DNA from: Paenibacillus gorillae
GTDB lineage: Bacteria; Bacillota; Bacilli; Paenibacillales; Paenibacillaceae
Direction of reading: 5' to 3'
Assembly: GCF_000513275.1 (NCBI RefSeq)
Contig: NZ_CBVJ010000141.1
Coordinates: 1-64,000, forward strand
Length of the DNA stretch: 64,000 nucleotides
Notes under the pieces: generated by a model
What the model saw: the letters and a program-made list of their open reading frames with translations, nothing else
Told to the model about the DNA's origin: nothing
Database searches by the model: none
Position numbers and translations under genes: made by a program
Part shown: positions 15,943 through 23,672 of the stretch, piece by piece
Layout: each line of letters starts with the position of its first letter
How positions within the stretch are numbered: the first letter of the stretch is position 1

Positions 15943-15967
15943 CAACTGTTTAAAACGTTTGTTTAAA
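15943..15967. promoter_or_regulatory. putative TetR operator
   Basis: AAACAACTGTTTAAAACGTTTGTTT is an interleaved inverted repeat (AAAC-n-GTTT units) directly downstream of the -10 box of the YhgE-like gene. That position suits repression by the TetR protein encoded in the same operon. Site assignment is inference. Confidence 0.6.
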
Positions 15968-15995
15968 TCATACTCCTGCCATAAACGGCTGTCAA
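15967..15995 (-). promoter_or_regulatory. promoter of the yhgE-like/tetR operon
   Basis: On the minus strand TTGACA (15995-15990), 17 bases, TATGAT (15972-15967). It is near-consensus SigA and lies about 65 bases upstream of the start codon at 15900. Confidence 0.85.
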
Positions 15996-16153
15996 TAAAA
16001 ATTTAAAAGAAACGTCCGAAAGGACAGCTATACGGAAAAGTAACCAACACCCCGCATATATGTTCAGCTTCTATATCCAAAACTATAGATGAATGTTTCC
16101 CAACAGGGCTATGGGGCAGAGCCAGCTTCACAATAGAGCTCTAACGAATCTGA

Positions 16154-16270
16154 TTCGCAAAAGCACATCTAACGAACCTACCCGCAGAATTCTATAGCGA
16201 ACCTATTTCGCAAAAGTACATCTAACGAACCTACTCTTCAGAAATCTATAGCGAACCTATTTCGCAAAAG
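16154..16270. repeat. tandem repeat of about 54 bp, 2.2 copies
   Basis: A unit beginning TTCGCAAAAG and containing ACATCTAACGAACCTAC and TCTATAGCGAACCTAT starts at 16154, 16207 and 16261 (third copy truncated). Copies differ at several bases. This is non-coding and of the kind of TTCG/CGAA-rich intergenic repeat seen in Paenibacillus-type genomes. Function unknown. Confidence 0.8.
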
Positions 16271-16323
16271 AACGAATCTAATTTCCTTATCCCCCCCAAC
16301 TAAATTATGTCCACCGCGGCTAC

Positions 16324-16383
16324 AACGAAGTAAATTTCGCTATCCGAGAACCTAGGTTCTCGGGTAGCGAAATTTACTTCGTT
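16324..16383. repeat. 60-bp palindrome with no loop
   Basis: The sequence is its own reverse complement over 60 bases around the centre CCGAGAACC|TAGGTTCTCGG, with only the pair 16343/16364 mismatched. The outer arms are AACGAAGTAAATTTCGCTA. There is no T tract, so it is not an ordinary terminator. It carries the same CGAA/TTCG elements as the tandem repeat beside it. Confidence 0.9.
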
Positions 16384-16744
16384 AATGCTTGAGATTGATT
16401 CGAATGCGGTTGTTTCGCTTATTATTTGCGAATTCGTCTTCGTTAAACAACGAAGTCGATTCGCTAATTTCTACTGTGGAGCGGACAACGAGAATGAATA
16501 GAATAAATCCCTTTCCTTTTCCCTTTCCGAGGTTCAACTGAGGAAATGACTGTCTGTCAGTCTTGTTTGACCATGTTATGCGGCACAAGAGGGTGAGCGG
16601 AGTGTTTCTGAGTTCATGATGACTTTTTGACGATTCGCTTCATTTACATCGTGTATACGATGTGAAATAGAATCAAGAATGGCAGCATGAGCCGAAACGC
16701 GCAGCGAGCCAGGAACCTGCTGCTTCCAAAAGATTTGTTGCATA
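16384..16744. other. intergenic stretch, no gene accepted
   Basis: Continues the repeat-rich spacer; further short CGAA/TTCG inverted pieces occur (for example TTCGTTAAACAACGAA near 16438). A short minus-strand frame at 16382-16588 has no ribosome site and a composition unlike a protein, so no gene is called. Confidence 0.5.
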
Positions 16745-16776
16745 CAAAAAAGGCTGTCGAGCCTCTCGACAGCCTT
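16745..16776 (-). terminator. terminator after tatC
   Basis: AAGGCTGTCGAG-agg-CTCGACAGCCTT followed by a T7 run on the minus strand: a strong intrinsic terminator about 50 bases past the tatC stop. Confidence 0.9.
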
Positions 16777-16823
16777 ACCATCCTTCCAGCGGAAAGATCT
16801 TCATTCTCAGCACTACACTAAAA

Positions 16824-17630
16824 TTAGTCTTCTTGCTCATCTTCCCACTTCTTATCCGCCACAAGCTGCTTCTTATACACCATTGCGGATAAGAACACGC
16901 TGAATTCATAAAGGATGATGAGCGGGATCGCCACCAGTATGTCCGATATGAAATCAGGAGGCGTAACGACAACACCGATAAATATCATAATAAAGTATGC
17001 CAATCTCCGAAGCTTGCGCAGCCGAATCGGATTCAGCACGCGAATAGCCGTCAAAAACATAATGACAAGCGGCAGTTCGAACAACAGCGAGATCGGAATT
17101 AAAATGCTGAACATGAAGGAGAAATACTGGGTAATACCGATCGTTTCCTCCAAATTCAAGTTAGCCGATACCGTTCTTGTAAAATGAAAAGCGAGCGGGA
17201 ACACGACAAAATACGAAAATGCCAGCCCTAGCAGAAACATAAACAAAGCAAACGGTATGTATTTCAAAGTTGCCCGTTGTTCATTCTTCTTTAACGCAGG
17301 CTTTACGAAAGCCCAAAGCTGATAAGCCGTAAACGGAATCGCTAGAATAAGCGCGATTACGAGCGCAAACTTCATATACATGCCGATGCCATCCCACATG
17401 GAGAAGGCATGAAGGGGCAATCCGTTTGCAGGCTCCTGTTTCATTAAAAAAGTATAGGCTGGGTCTGCGACCACCAACCCGATTACCATGCCGATTACGA
17501 TAATAATCAGCATATAGATGATTCGTTTGCGTAGCTCGCCTAAGTGCTCCAGCAGAGGCATTAGCCCCTCTTCCCGAATCCGCTTCCTGTCGAAGGACTC
17601 TTCGGAAGCTCCGCGCTGCGACGTTCCCAT
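16824..17630 (-). CDS. tatC: twin-arginine translocase subunit TatC
   Basis: Encodes 268 residues with six membrane segments, starting at ATG 17630 behind AAGGAGG. Recognisable features are the cytoplasmic N-terminal MPLLEHLGELRKRI, the FVKPALKKNEQRA loop, YFVVFPLAF and the FELPLVIMFL segment. TatC recognises twin-arginine signals and with TatA forms the export complex for folded proteins. It pairs with tatA 38 bases upstream as a minimal Firmicute TatA-TatC system. One likely client, EfeB with an SRRDMLRLA signal, is encoded at 60.4-61.8 kb. Confidence 0.97.
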   Translation of the reverse strand: MGTSQRGASEESFDRKRIREEGLMPLLEHLGELRKRIIYMLIIIVIGMVIGLVVADPAYTFLMKQEPANGLPLHAFSMWDGIGMYMKFALVIALILAIPFTAYQLWAFVKPALKKNEQRATLKYIPFALFMFLLGLAFSYFVVFPLAFHFTRTVSANLNLEETIGITQYFSFMFSILIPISLLFELPLVIMFLTAIRVLNPIRLRKLRRLAYFIMIFIGVVVTPPDFISDILVAIPLIILYEFSVFLSAMVYKKQLVADKKWEDEQED

Positions 17631-17668
17631 CTGAATAGCCTCCTTTTCAGCAAAAAAAGCGGGCCCGG

Positions 17669-17902
17669 TTAGTCCGGAAGCCGCTTGTTGTTCGAATCGT
17701 TATGTTCCCGTTCGGTTACATCGACCCGCTTGCTGTCCTTATCTTTCTGATCCTCGTCACTCATAATATCTTTGGCGCCTGCCTTAAACTCTCTCAGCGT
17801 ACGGCCGAATGCGCGGCCCAGCTCCGGCAGCTTGTTCGGTCCGAACAGCAGCAAAGCGACGAGCACGAGCAGAATAACGCCTGTCGTTCCAATCCCTGAC
17901 AT
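17669..17902 (-). CDS. tatA: twin-arginine translocase subunit TatA
   Basis: Encodes 77 residues: an N-terminal membrane helix (TTGVILLVLVALLLFGPNKL), the FGPxKLPELGR hinge and an amphipathic helix (RAFGRTLREFKAGAKDI), then a charged tail. This is the pore-forming/membrane-thinning partner of TatC. GGAGG precedes ATG 17902. In B. subtilis the tatAY-tatCY pair holds the corresponding position between the moa genes and groES. Confidence 0.97.
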   Translation of the reverse strand: MSGIGTTGVILLVLVALLLFGPNKLPELGRAFGRTLREFKAGAKDIMSDEDQKDKDSKRVDVTEREHNDSNNKRLPD

Positions 17903-17944
17903 TTTAATCCACCTCCAAATTAGTCTTCATGCATATACAATGAA

Positions 17945-18985
17945 TTACGACTGCAAACCTCCGTAGCCCATTTGAACAATGTCATCTCTAACGATCGTTT
18001 GCCCAGCCAGAATTCGGGGCAAGAGCACGTCGAATGATGTATAAGGATCATGCATCACACAACCTGGCAAGCCCATTATCGAAACTTCTCCTATGTATCC
18101 CATCAGCAGCATCGATCCGGGCAGCATTGGTGTTCCGTAACTGACTATTCGCGCGCCTGACGCTTTGATCGCCCCTGGTGTGCGATCATCAGGATCTACC
18201 GACATTCCGCCTGTTACGAGTATCATATCATAACGTTGCTCTAGCAAATAGTGTATTTCCTTGACAATTATTTGTCGGTCATCAGGAGCAAAGCGCTGTT
18301 CGGCGATTTCCGAGCCAAATGCTTCAACTTTGGCGCGAACAGCCGGTCCGAATTTGTCCTGAATCCGGCCGGAGAACACTTCTCCTCCAGTCGTCAGCAA
18401 ACCGACCTTTAGCTTGCGGAAAGGTTCCACCCTAAGCGGGGCTTGTCCACCGTTCGCCGCACGGTATTCCGCTGCCAGCCTCTCCACGGCTTCTACCTTT
18501 GCTTTATTAACTACGAGCGGTATTACCCTCGTTGCGGCTATAGACTTGCCAGCTTGCAGCACCGTGTTCGATCTCACCGTAGCAAGTGCAATTTCGCCGA
18601 TATCGTTAATCGCGCGAACGATCGTCTCCTCCACATAGGCCAATCCCAGCTCGACAGCCTTCAAATTAACTTTACCCTCATGAGGCTCATTCGTTGCGAT
18701 GCCATCCCCCGTCAATGCTTGAGCCATTCGCTCAGCAGCATCATCTTCATGAAGCTCATCCGCACCAAGCTCCAAGATATAGATATGCTCTTTGCCAATA
18801 TCGAGCAGATTCGGAATATCCGCTTCGGTCACAACATGACCCTTTTTGAACAACCGACCCTTAAATTTCCCCGGCAAAATCTGAGTCAGATCATGGGCCA
18901 GCCTCATGCCGATCGCTTCCCTAACCGGGACCTCTACCAGTACCGAGCCTCCAGCTTTACCGCTCGTCTCTTTGCCTTCAATCAT
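17945..18985 (-). CDS. molybdopterin-binding (MoeA/CinA-like) protein
   Basis: Encodes 346 residues. The N-terminal half (VPVREAIGMRLAHDLTQILP, KGHVVTEADIPNLLDIGKEHIYIL) recalls MoeA domain I. The C-terminal half is a MoCF/molybdopterin-binding domain with KVGLLTTGGEVFSGRIQDKF and LVTGGMSVDPDDRTPGAIK. It is shorter than classical MoeA (about 400). It overlaps the moaB-type gene by four bases. It probably acts in molybdenum cofactor assembly or is a related binding protein; a moeA identity is not certain. Confidence 0.82.
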   Translation of the reverse strand: MIEGKETSGKAGGSVLVEVPVREAIGMRLAHDLTQILPGKFKGRLFKKGHVVTEADIPNLLDIGKEHIYILELGADELHEDDAAERMAQALTGDGIATNEPHEGKVNLKAVELGLAYVEETIVRAINDIGEIALATVRSNTVLQAGKSIAATRVIPLVVNKAKVEAVERLAAEYRAANGGQAPLRVEPFRKLKVGLLTTGGEVFSGRIQDKFGPAVRAKVEAFGSEIAEQRFAPDDRQIIVKEIHYLLEQRYDMILVTGGMSVDPDDRTPGAIKASGARIVSYGTPMLPGSMLLMGYIGEVSIMGLPGCVMHDPYTSFDVLLPRILAGQTIVRDDIVQMGYGGLQS

Positions 18986-19479
18986 TCGCCATGCTCTCCG
19001 TATCTGCCGGAGACAATCTCCAAAGCATGCGGGAGCTGATCCATAATCGCCATCAATCCCTCATGCACGCCCTTCGGGCTTCCCGGCAGATTGATTATCA
19101 GCGTTTGCCCGCGAATACCGCAAACCCCGCGCGATAGCATCGCTCTACGCGTTTTTTGCAGAGCCCCCATCCTCATCGCCTCAGCTAAACCCGGTACTAG
19201 CCTGTCTACAACCTTGAGTGTCGCCTCCGGCGTAATATCCCTAGCCGCCAGCCCTGTACCGCCGGTCGTCAATACGAGATCCGCTTGATAATATTCGGTC
19301 ATTTCAATGATGGCGGCCATAATTTCATCCTGCTCGTCAGGGACGATCCGATAATCGACGATTTCCCCGCCTAGCTCTTCCTCCACAAGCTCGCGAATGA
19401 CTTGTGCGCTCGTATCCTCCCGCTCACCGCGCGAGCCTTTATCACTTGCTGTCAGTATCGCAACCTTCCAATCCAACAT
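18982..19479 (-). CDS. molybdenum cofactor protein MoaB/MogA
   Basis: Encodes 165 residues, full length for the MoaB/MogA family that adenylylates molybdopterin before metal insertion. The motifs VAILTASDKGSRGE, LVLTTGGTGLAARDITPEAT and NLPGSPKGVHEGL are characteristic. GGGAGG precedes ATG 19479. It is coupled to the downstream molybdopterin-binding gene by an ATGA overlap and follows moaC by 36 bases. Confidence 0.92.
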   Translation of the reverse strand: MLDWKVAILTASDKGSRGEREDTSAQVIRELVEEELGGEIVDYRIVPDEQDEIMAAIIEMTEYYQADLVLTTGGTGLAARDITPEATLKVVDRLVPGLAEAMRMGALQKTRRAMLSRGVCGIRGQTLIINLPGSPKGVHEGLMAIMDQLPHALEIVSGRYGEHGE

Positions 19480-19515
19480 TATCCATTCCTCCCGTCCCGG
19501 CTCATTGACAAGCTG

Positions 19516-20007
19516 CTAGGCTTCTTCTTTCTCTGCATCTACGCGATAATCGCCATTTTTCCCGCCCGTTTTCGAAACCAAATAAGTTGGTCCGACGATC
19601 ATATCCTTCTGAAGCGCTTTGCACATATCATAAACGGTCAGAGCGGCAGCGGAAACGGCCGTTAAAGCTTCCATTTCAACGCCAGTCTTCCCAGTAGTCT
19701 TTACCGTCGCTTCTATGTAAAGCTCATCCTTACCGTTATCGTCAAAATGAACGTCTATGCCCGTCAACGGCAGCGGATGACACATCGGAATCCAATCCGA
19801 TGTTTTTTTGGCTGCCATAATGGCAGCAATTTGAGATACGGCGAGCACATCGCCTTTCCCTATTTTCCCTTGCTTGATGCGAATTAACGTCTCTTCATGC
19901 ATCATAACCTTCGTTCGGGCAACCGCTGTGCGAGAGGTAATTTCCTTCTCACTTACATCGACCATTTTTGCCCGGCCTTGTTGGTTGAAATGCGTCAAGT
20001 CCATCAT
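19516..20007 (-). CDS. moaC: cyclic pyranopterin monophosphate synthase MoaC
   Basis: Encodes 163 residues from ATG 20007, behind a GGGGTGA site; a longer frame to 20088 overlaps the preceding gene and lacks a site. Family hallmarks are LTHFNQQGRAKMVDVSEK, IPMCHPLPLTGIDVHF and KTTGKTGVEMEALTAVS with the catalytic Lys and His residues. With MoaA it makes cyclic pyranopterin from GTP; moaA is not in the window. It stands in the position of B. subtilis moaC (ydiG), between the ABC-F gene and tatA. Confidence 0.95.
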   Translation of the reverse strand: MMDLTHFNQQGRAKMVDVSEKEITSRTAVARTKVMMHEETLIRIKQGKIGKGDVLAVSQIAAIMAAKKTSDWIPMCHPLPLTGIDVHFDDNGKDELYIEATVKTTGKTGVEMEALTAVSAAALTVYDMCKALQKDMIVGPTYLVSKTGGKNGDYRVDAEKEEA

Positions 20008-20035
20008 GGTCACCCCGTTATAATGATTTCTCCGT

Positions 20036-20647
20036 TCAAAATAACCGCAAGCCGCTTTCTGTAACCAGCCCGTCCATCCGCTTATCATGAGGCTGCATCG
20101 GCAGCTTCTCCATCTCCAAGTTCATAAATTGAATGTCGAAGGCCGCTCCCATCCATATACGCTCATTTCCTAACCGCTCTGCAAACCGGTCATAATAACC
20201 GCCGCCATATCCGAGACGTCCTCCATAGCTGTCGAATGCAACACCAGGAACAATAATAATCCCCGGCCAATCTTGCTCTGCAAGAGCGGGACTAGCGGCA
20301 GAATCCGGCTCTGGTATACCGTAGGCTCCAGGAATCAAATCCTCCCACCTTGAAATAAGATGGAGCGTCATTGAACGATCAGCTGGCTCACTTCTAGGCA
20401 GCACGACTTCGATCCCCGATTGCCATGCCCATTCTATGAGAGGCCTTGTATCCAGCTCGGATCGAAACGGCGCATAACACATCATGCGCTTAACAGCCTT
20501 TGCTGTCAGCCATTCGGATAAATACCGGCACACCGCTGCCGATTTCTCCGTGCGATCTTCCGCCGGCATGCCATTTCGCGCCTCCAGCATCTTCTGGCGC
20601 AGCTTGTTTTTGTCTGGGCCGGCAGCCAAGTTCAATTGCTCGTCCAT
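20036..20647 (-). CDS. 5-formyltetrahydrofolate cyclo-ligase
   Basis: Encodes 203 residues of the MTHFS family that converts 5-formyl-THF to 5,10-methenyl-THF with ATP. Visible are the N-terminal DKNKLRQKMLEARN, the LIPGAYGIPEP segment, and the phosphate-binding FDSYGGRLGYGGGYYDRF. The last residues overlap the untranslated lead of moaC. The ribosome site is weak (AAGGCTGAG). Confidence 0.93.
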   Translation of the reverse strand: MDEQLNLAAGPDKNKLRQKMLEARNGMPAEDRTEKSAAVCRYLSEWLTAKAVKRMMCYAPFRSELDTRPLIEWAWQSGIEVVLPRSEPADRSMTLHLISRWEDLIPGAYGIPEPDSAASPALAEQDWPGIIIVPGVAFDSYGGRLGYGGGYYDRFAERLGNERIWMGAAFDIQFMNLEMEKLPMQPHDKRMDGLVTESGLRLF

Positions 20648-20803
20648 CGGTTTGTCTCAGCCTTCCCGTCATTCCCTTTTCGTTACTTGTAGTTTACCAT
20701 TGTTATGCAACTTTCGCCAATGTTGACGGCGGTTTGTGGTAATATAGAATGAAACGGCAAGCATCCCCGCATCTTGCCATTATTTGGTGGAGGTATTGTT
20801 GAT

Positions 20804-22730
20804 ATGCTGCTTCAAGTGTCGAATATTCGTAAAAGCTATGGCATCGATGTCATATTGCAAGATATATCCATGCAGGTGCTCGAACGCGAGCGAATCGGGC
20901 TTGTCGGTGTCAATGGCGCAGGCAAGTCTACCCTGTTGAAAATCATTGCCGGAGAGTTAAGCTTCGATTCCGGCGCTATTCATAAAGCCAAAGAAACACG
21001 GATCGGTTATTTGGCTCAAAACAGCGGCTTGCAGTCTGATCGCACAATAGAAGCGGAAATGCGTGCTGTCTTCGCTCATTTGCTGGATGCGGAGCAGGAG
21101 CTTCGTCAGCTCGAACAGCAAATTGCCGATCCCGAGCTGCATAATCAGCCCAAGCGGTACGAAGAAGTGCTTGAGCGCTATGCTCGCCGTTCAGACTGGT
21201 TCCGGGAGCAAGGCGGTTTTGAAATCAATACGCGCATTAACAGCGTGCTTCACGGTATGGGGTTTGGTGAGTTTCCTTCCGACACAAAAATCGCGACATT
21301 AAGCGGAGGACAAAAAACACGCCTCGCGCTTGCCCGGATTTTGCTGCAATCGCCTGATTTACTCATGCTCGATGAGCCGACCAACTATTTAGATATCCCA
21401 ACGCTGACTTGGCTGGAAGGCTATTTACGCAGCTACTCTGGCGCCATTCTCGTCGTTTCCCATGACCGCTATTTTCTAGATGCACTGGCGACGACTATTA
21501 TTGAGATCGAACGTCATGCCGCAAAACGCTACACGGGCAATTACAGCCGGTATATGGAACTAAAATCGGCCGAATACGAATCCGAGCTGAAGCAATATGA
21601 GAAGCAGCAGGATGAGATCGCCAAGATGGAGCAATTCATTCAAAAAAAACATTGTACGAGCTTCGACAACAAAACGTGCGCAAAGCCGGCGTAAAGCATT
21701 GGATCGAATGGATGTACTCGACAGGCCGCTCGGTGACTTGAAGAAAGCCAACTTCACATTTCAGATTGAGCGTCATACCGGAAAAGATGTACTCGATGTT
21801 GCTGACTTGTCGGTGAAATTCGACGAAGTACGCACATTATTTCATCACGTTTCCTTCCAGCTTCAACGAAGCGAGACAGTCGCACTCATTGGACCTAACG
21901 GCATCGGCAAATCGACATTGCTTAAAGTACTTGTCGGACAGCGCAAGCCTACAACTGGTACCGTGCGATGGGGCTCCAACGTCAAGCTGGGCTACTACGA
22001 CCAGGAGCAGACCGGTCTTACACCTTCTAACACCGTGCTAGAAGAACTATGGAGCGAGTATCCGAACTTGGAAGAAGCTCGCATTCGAACGGTGCTCGGA
22101 AGCTTTTTATTTAGCGGTGAAGATGTATTGAAAAGGATTAGTTCACTTAGCGGCGGCGAGAAAGCGAGAGTCTCACTAGCTAAGCTCATGCTCCTGCAAG
22201 CGAATGTTCTTATTCTGGACGAACCGACCAACCATCTCGATTTATTCAGTAAAGAGGTGCTGGAAGCTGCCCTGCTTGATTTTGAAGGAACGCTGCTATT
22301 TATATCTCATGACCGGTATTTCCTCAATAAAATGGCTGAGCGCATTGTCGAATTGTCTCCAAACGGAACCGAACATTTCCTAGGAAATTACGACGATATG
22401 ATTGAAAAGAAAGCCGAGCTTGAAGAGATACGCCGTGAAGCCGAAGCTAAGCTGTCTGCGTCCTCCAACAAACAGCAGACAGCGGCGCCTACCTCTTACG
22501 AAATCGATAAACAAGCGAAGCGCGATGAGCGCTCCCGTCAGCGCAAGCTCGAGCAAACCGAGCAAACCATCAGCGAGCTGGAAGAACAGATTGCAGAGCT
22601 CGAAGTGCAGCTTACCGATCCTTCCATATTTAACGACTATATGAGGATTCAAGAGATCCAGGCTCAAATCGACAAACATCGCACTGCTTTGGCAACTGCC
22701 TATGAAGAATGGGAGCAGCTTAGTGAATAG
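20804..22730 (+). CDS. ydiF: ABC-F family ATPase (YdiF-like), frameshifted in the middle
   Basis: Two open frames (20804-21694 and an overlapping one to 22730) together encode one ABC-F protein of the ribosome-acting class. ATPase 1 has GVNGAGKST, LSGGQKTRLALARI and MLDEPTNYLD. ATPase 2 has GPNGIGKST, LSGGEKARVSLAKL and ILDEPTNHLD. A coiled-coil C-terminal domain (about 545-641) follows. The break is at the A8 run 21642-21649: with seven A the reading continues FIQKNIVRAST and joins the halves into 641 residues, close to the 642 of B. subtilis YdiF as I recall it. Start chosen at ATG 20804 (GGTGGAGG upstream). Position next to moaC also fits ydiF. Either a sequencing error or a real null mutation. 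Confidence 0.85.
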
Positions 22731-22760
22731 CAGAACAAATCCATTTTGATTTTGATAACG

Positions 22761-22803
22761 GACTCGTCGTTGGCAGCAGTAGGCCAAACGGGTCCGCTTT
22801 TTA
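22761..22803 (+). terminator. terminator after the ABC-F gene
   Basis: GGACTCGTCGTTGGC pairs imperfectly with GGCCAAACGGGTCC and is followed by GCTTTTTATT. Position and T tract suit the end of the rightward transcript. Confidence 0.75.
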
Positions 22804-22815
22804 TTCCATAAAAAG

Positions 22816-22843
22816 ATGCTTACGCTATAAAAGCGTAAGCATT
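22816..22843. repeat. short hairpin between convergent genes
   Basis: ATGCTTACGC-tataaaa-GCGTAAGCAT, a perfect 10-bp stem. It lies between the ABC-F terminator and the 3' end of comA; possibly a terminator for the comA transcript although without a T run. The remainder to 23021 shows nothing I can call. Confidence 0.6.
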
Positions 22844-23021
22844 GAGAGGGAAACCATCGTTAGGGTACTGCTGCTTGCTTGGAGTGGCATACTTGCCATT
22901 ACTGCTGGGATACGATTCTTCAATGGACGAGCCATGGAAGTTACCCCTTATTAGAATATGTGAATGTCATTCCGTCTATTAAATCAACGGAGTGATCGTA
23001 TTCTCAAAAGTTAGGATGCAT

Positions 23022-23672
23022 TTAAAACTGTTCCATTCGAATTAAGCCAAGCCTTTTTGCTTCCACAATCGCTTCCGACCGGGATCGAACGCTTAGTTTC
23101 TCAAAAATACGGGTGAGGTTGTATTCAACCGTCCGTTGACTCATATGCAGCTTTGCCGCGATATCCTTATTGCTGTTACCGTTTGCTACTTCTTGAAGTA
23201 TATCTTGGTCGCGCTCATTGATCGAAACTTCCTCGATAGCTTTCTCTGCCCGCGTGATCTTGACTTCATTACGTCGAAGCTGTTTCAGCAACGAGATTGG
23301 AATGACCGCTTCACCACGCATTGCGCAGCGAATCGTATTATGAAGCTGTTCGCGGGACACTGTCTTTGAGATAAAGCCAGATACACCGCATTCAATCAAT
23401 AGGTTAAAGTGGGTGCTAATTTCATAGCCGGTATAGATGAGCACCCTGCGGTCTGGAACCTGTTGGATCAACCTCTTCGTCAGTTCCAAACCGCTAATTC
23501 CCGGCATGTTCAAATCGCATAATATGATATCAAAGGATTCGTTATTAACGACTTCGAGAGCCTCCATCGCAGAAAGCACAACCGTTACTTTCATTTCCGG
23601 ATCCTGTTCAATCATCGTTTTCGTGCCTTCGCCTACCGAAGGGTGGTCATCAACTAATAAGATACGAATCAC
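23022..23672 (-). CDS. comA: response regulator ComA-like, NarL/LuxR family
   Basis: Encodes 216 residues. The receiver domain (1-120) has the acidic pair DDH near residue 8 and the phosphoacceptor Asp in IILCDLNMPG. A LuxR-type helix-turn-helix follows (about 150-212) with NERDQDILQEVANGNSNKDI and MSQRTVEYNLTRIFEKL. It starts inside the end of comP (23-base overlap), so it is coupled to the sensor. It completes the ComQXPA order: peptide-activated ComP would phosphorylate it to control competence- or surfactin-like target genes, none of which is in the window. Confidence 0.88.
   Translation of the reverse strand: MIRILLVDDHPSVGEGTKTMIEQDPEMKVTVVLSAMEALEVVNNESFDIILCDLNMPGISGLELTKRLIQQVPDRRVLIYTGYEISTHFNLLIECGVSGFISKTVSREQLHNTIRCAMRGEAVIPISLLKQLRRNEVKITRAEKAIEEVSINERDQDILQEVANGNSNKDIAAKLHMSQRTVEYNLTRIFEKLSVRSRSEAIVEAKRLGLIRMEQF

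Noticed and set aside
16154..16270. CRISPR array
   Set aside because: Whole units of about 54 bp repeat with no unique spacers, only two full copies, and there are no cas genes.
16382..16588. 68-codon frame in the repeat-rich spacer
   Set aside because: No ribosome site, it begins inside palindromic repeat sequence, and low-complexity residues follow from the repeats.
22850..22953. Possible small hydrophobic peptide (VLLLAWSGILAITAGIRFF) before comA on the plus strand
   Set aside because: No usable start codon in frame and no ribosome site. The real ComX gene was found at 26.1 kb instead.
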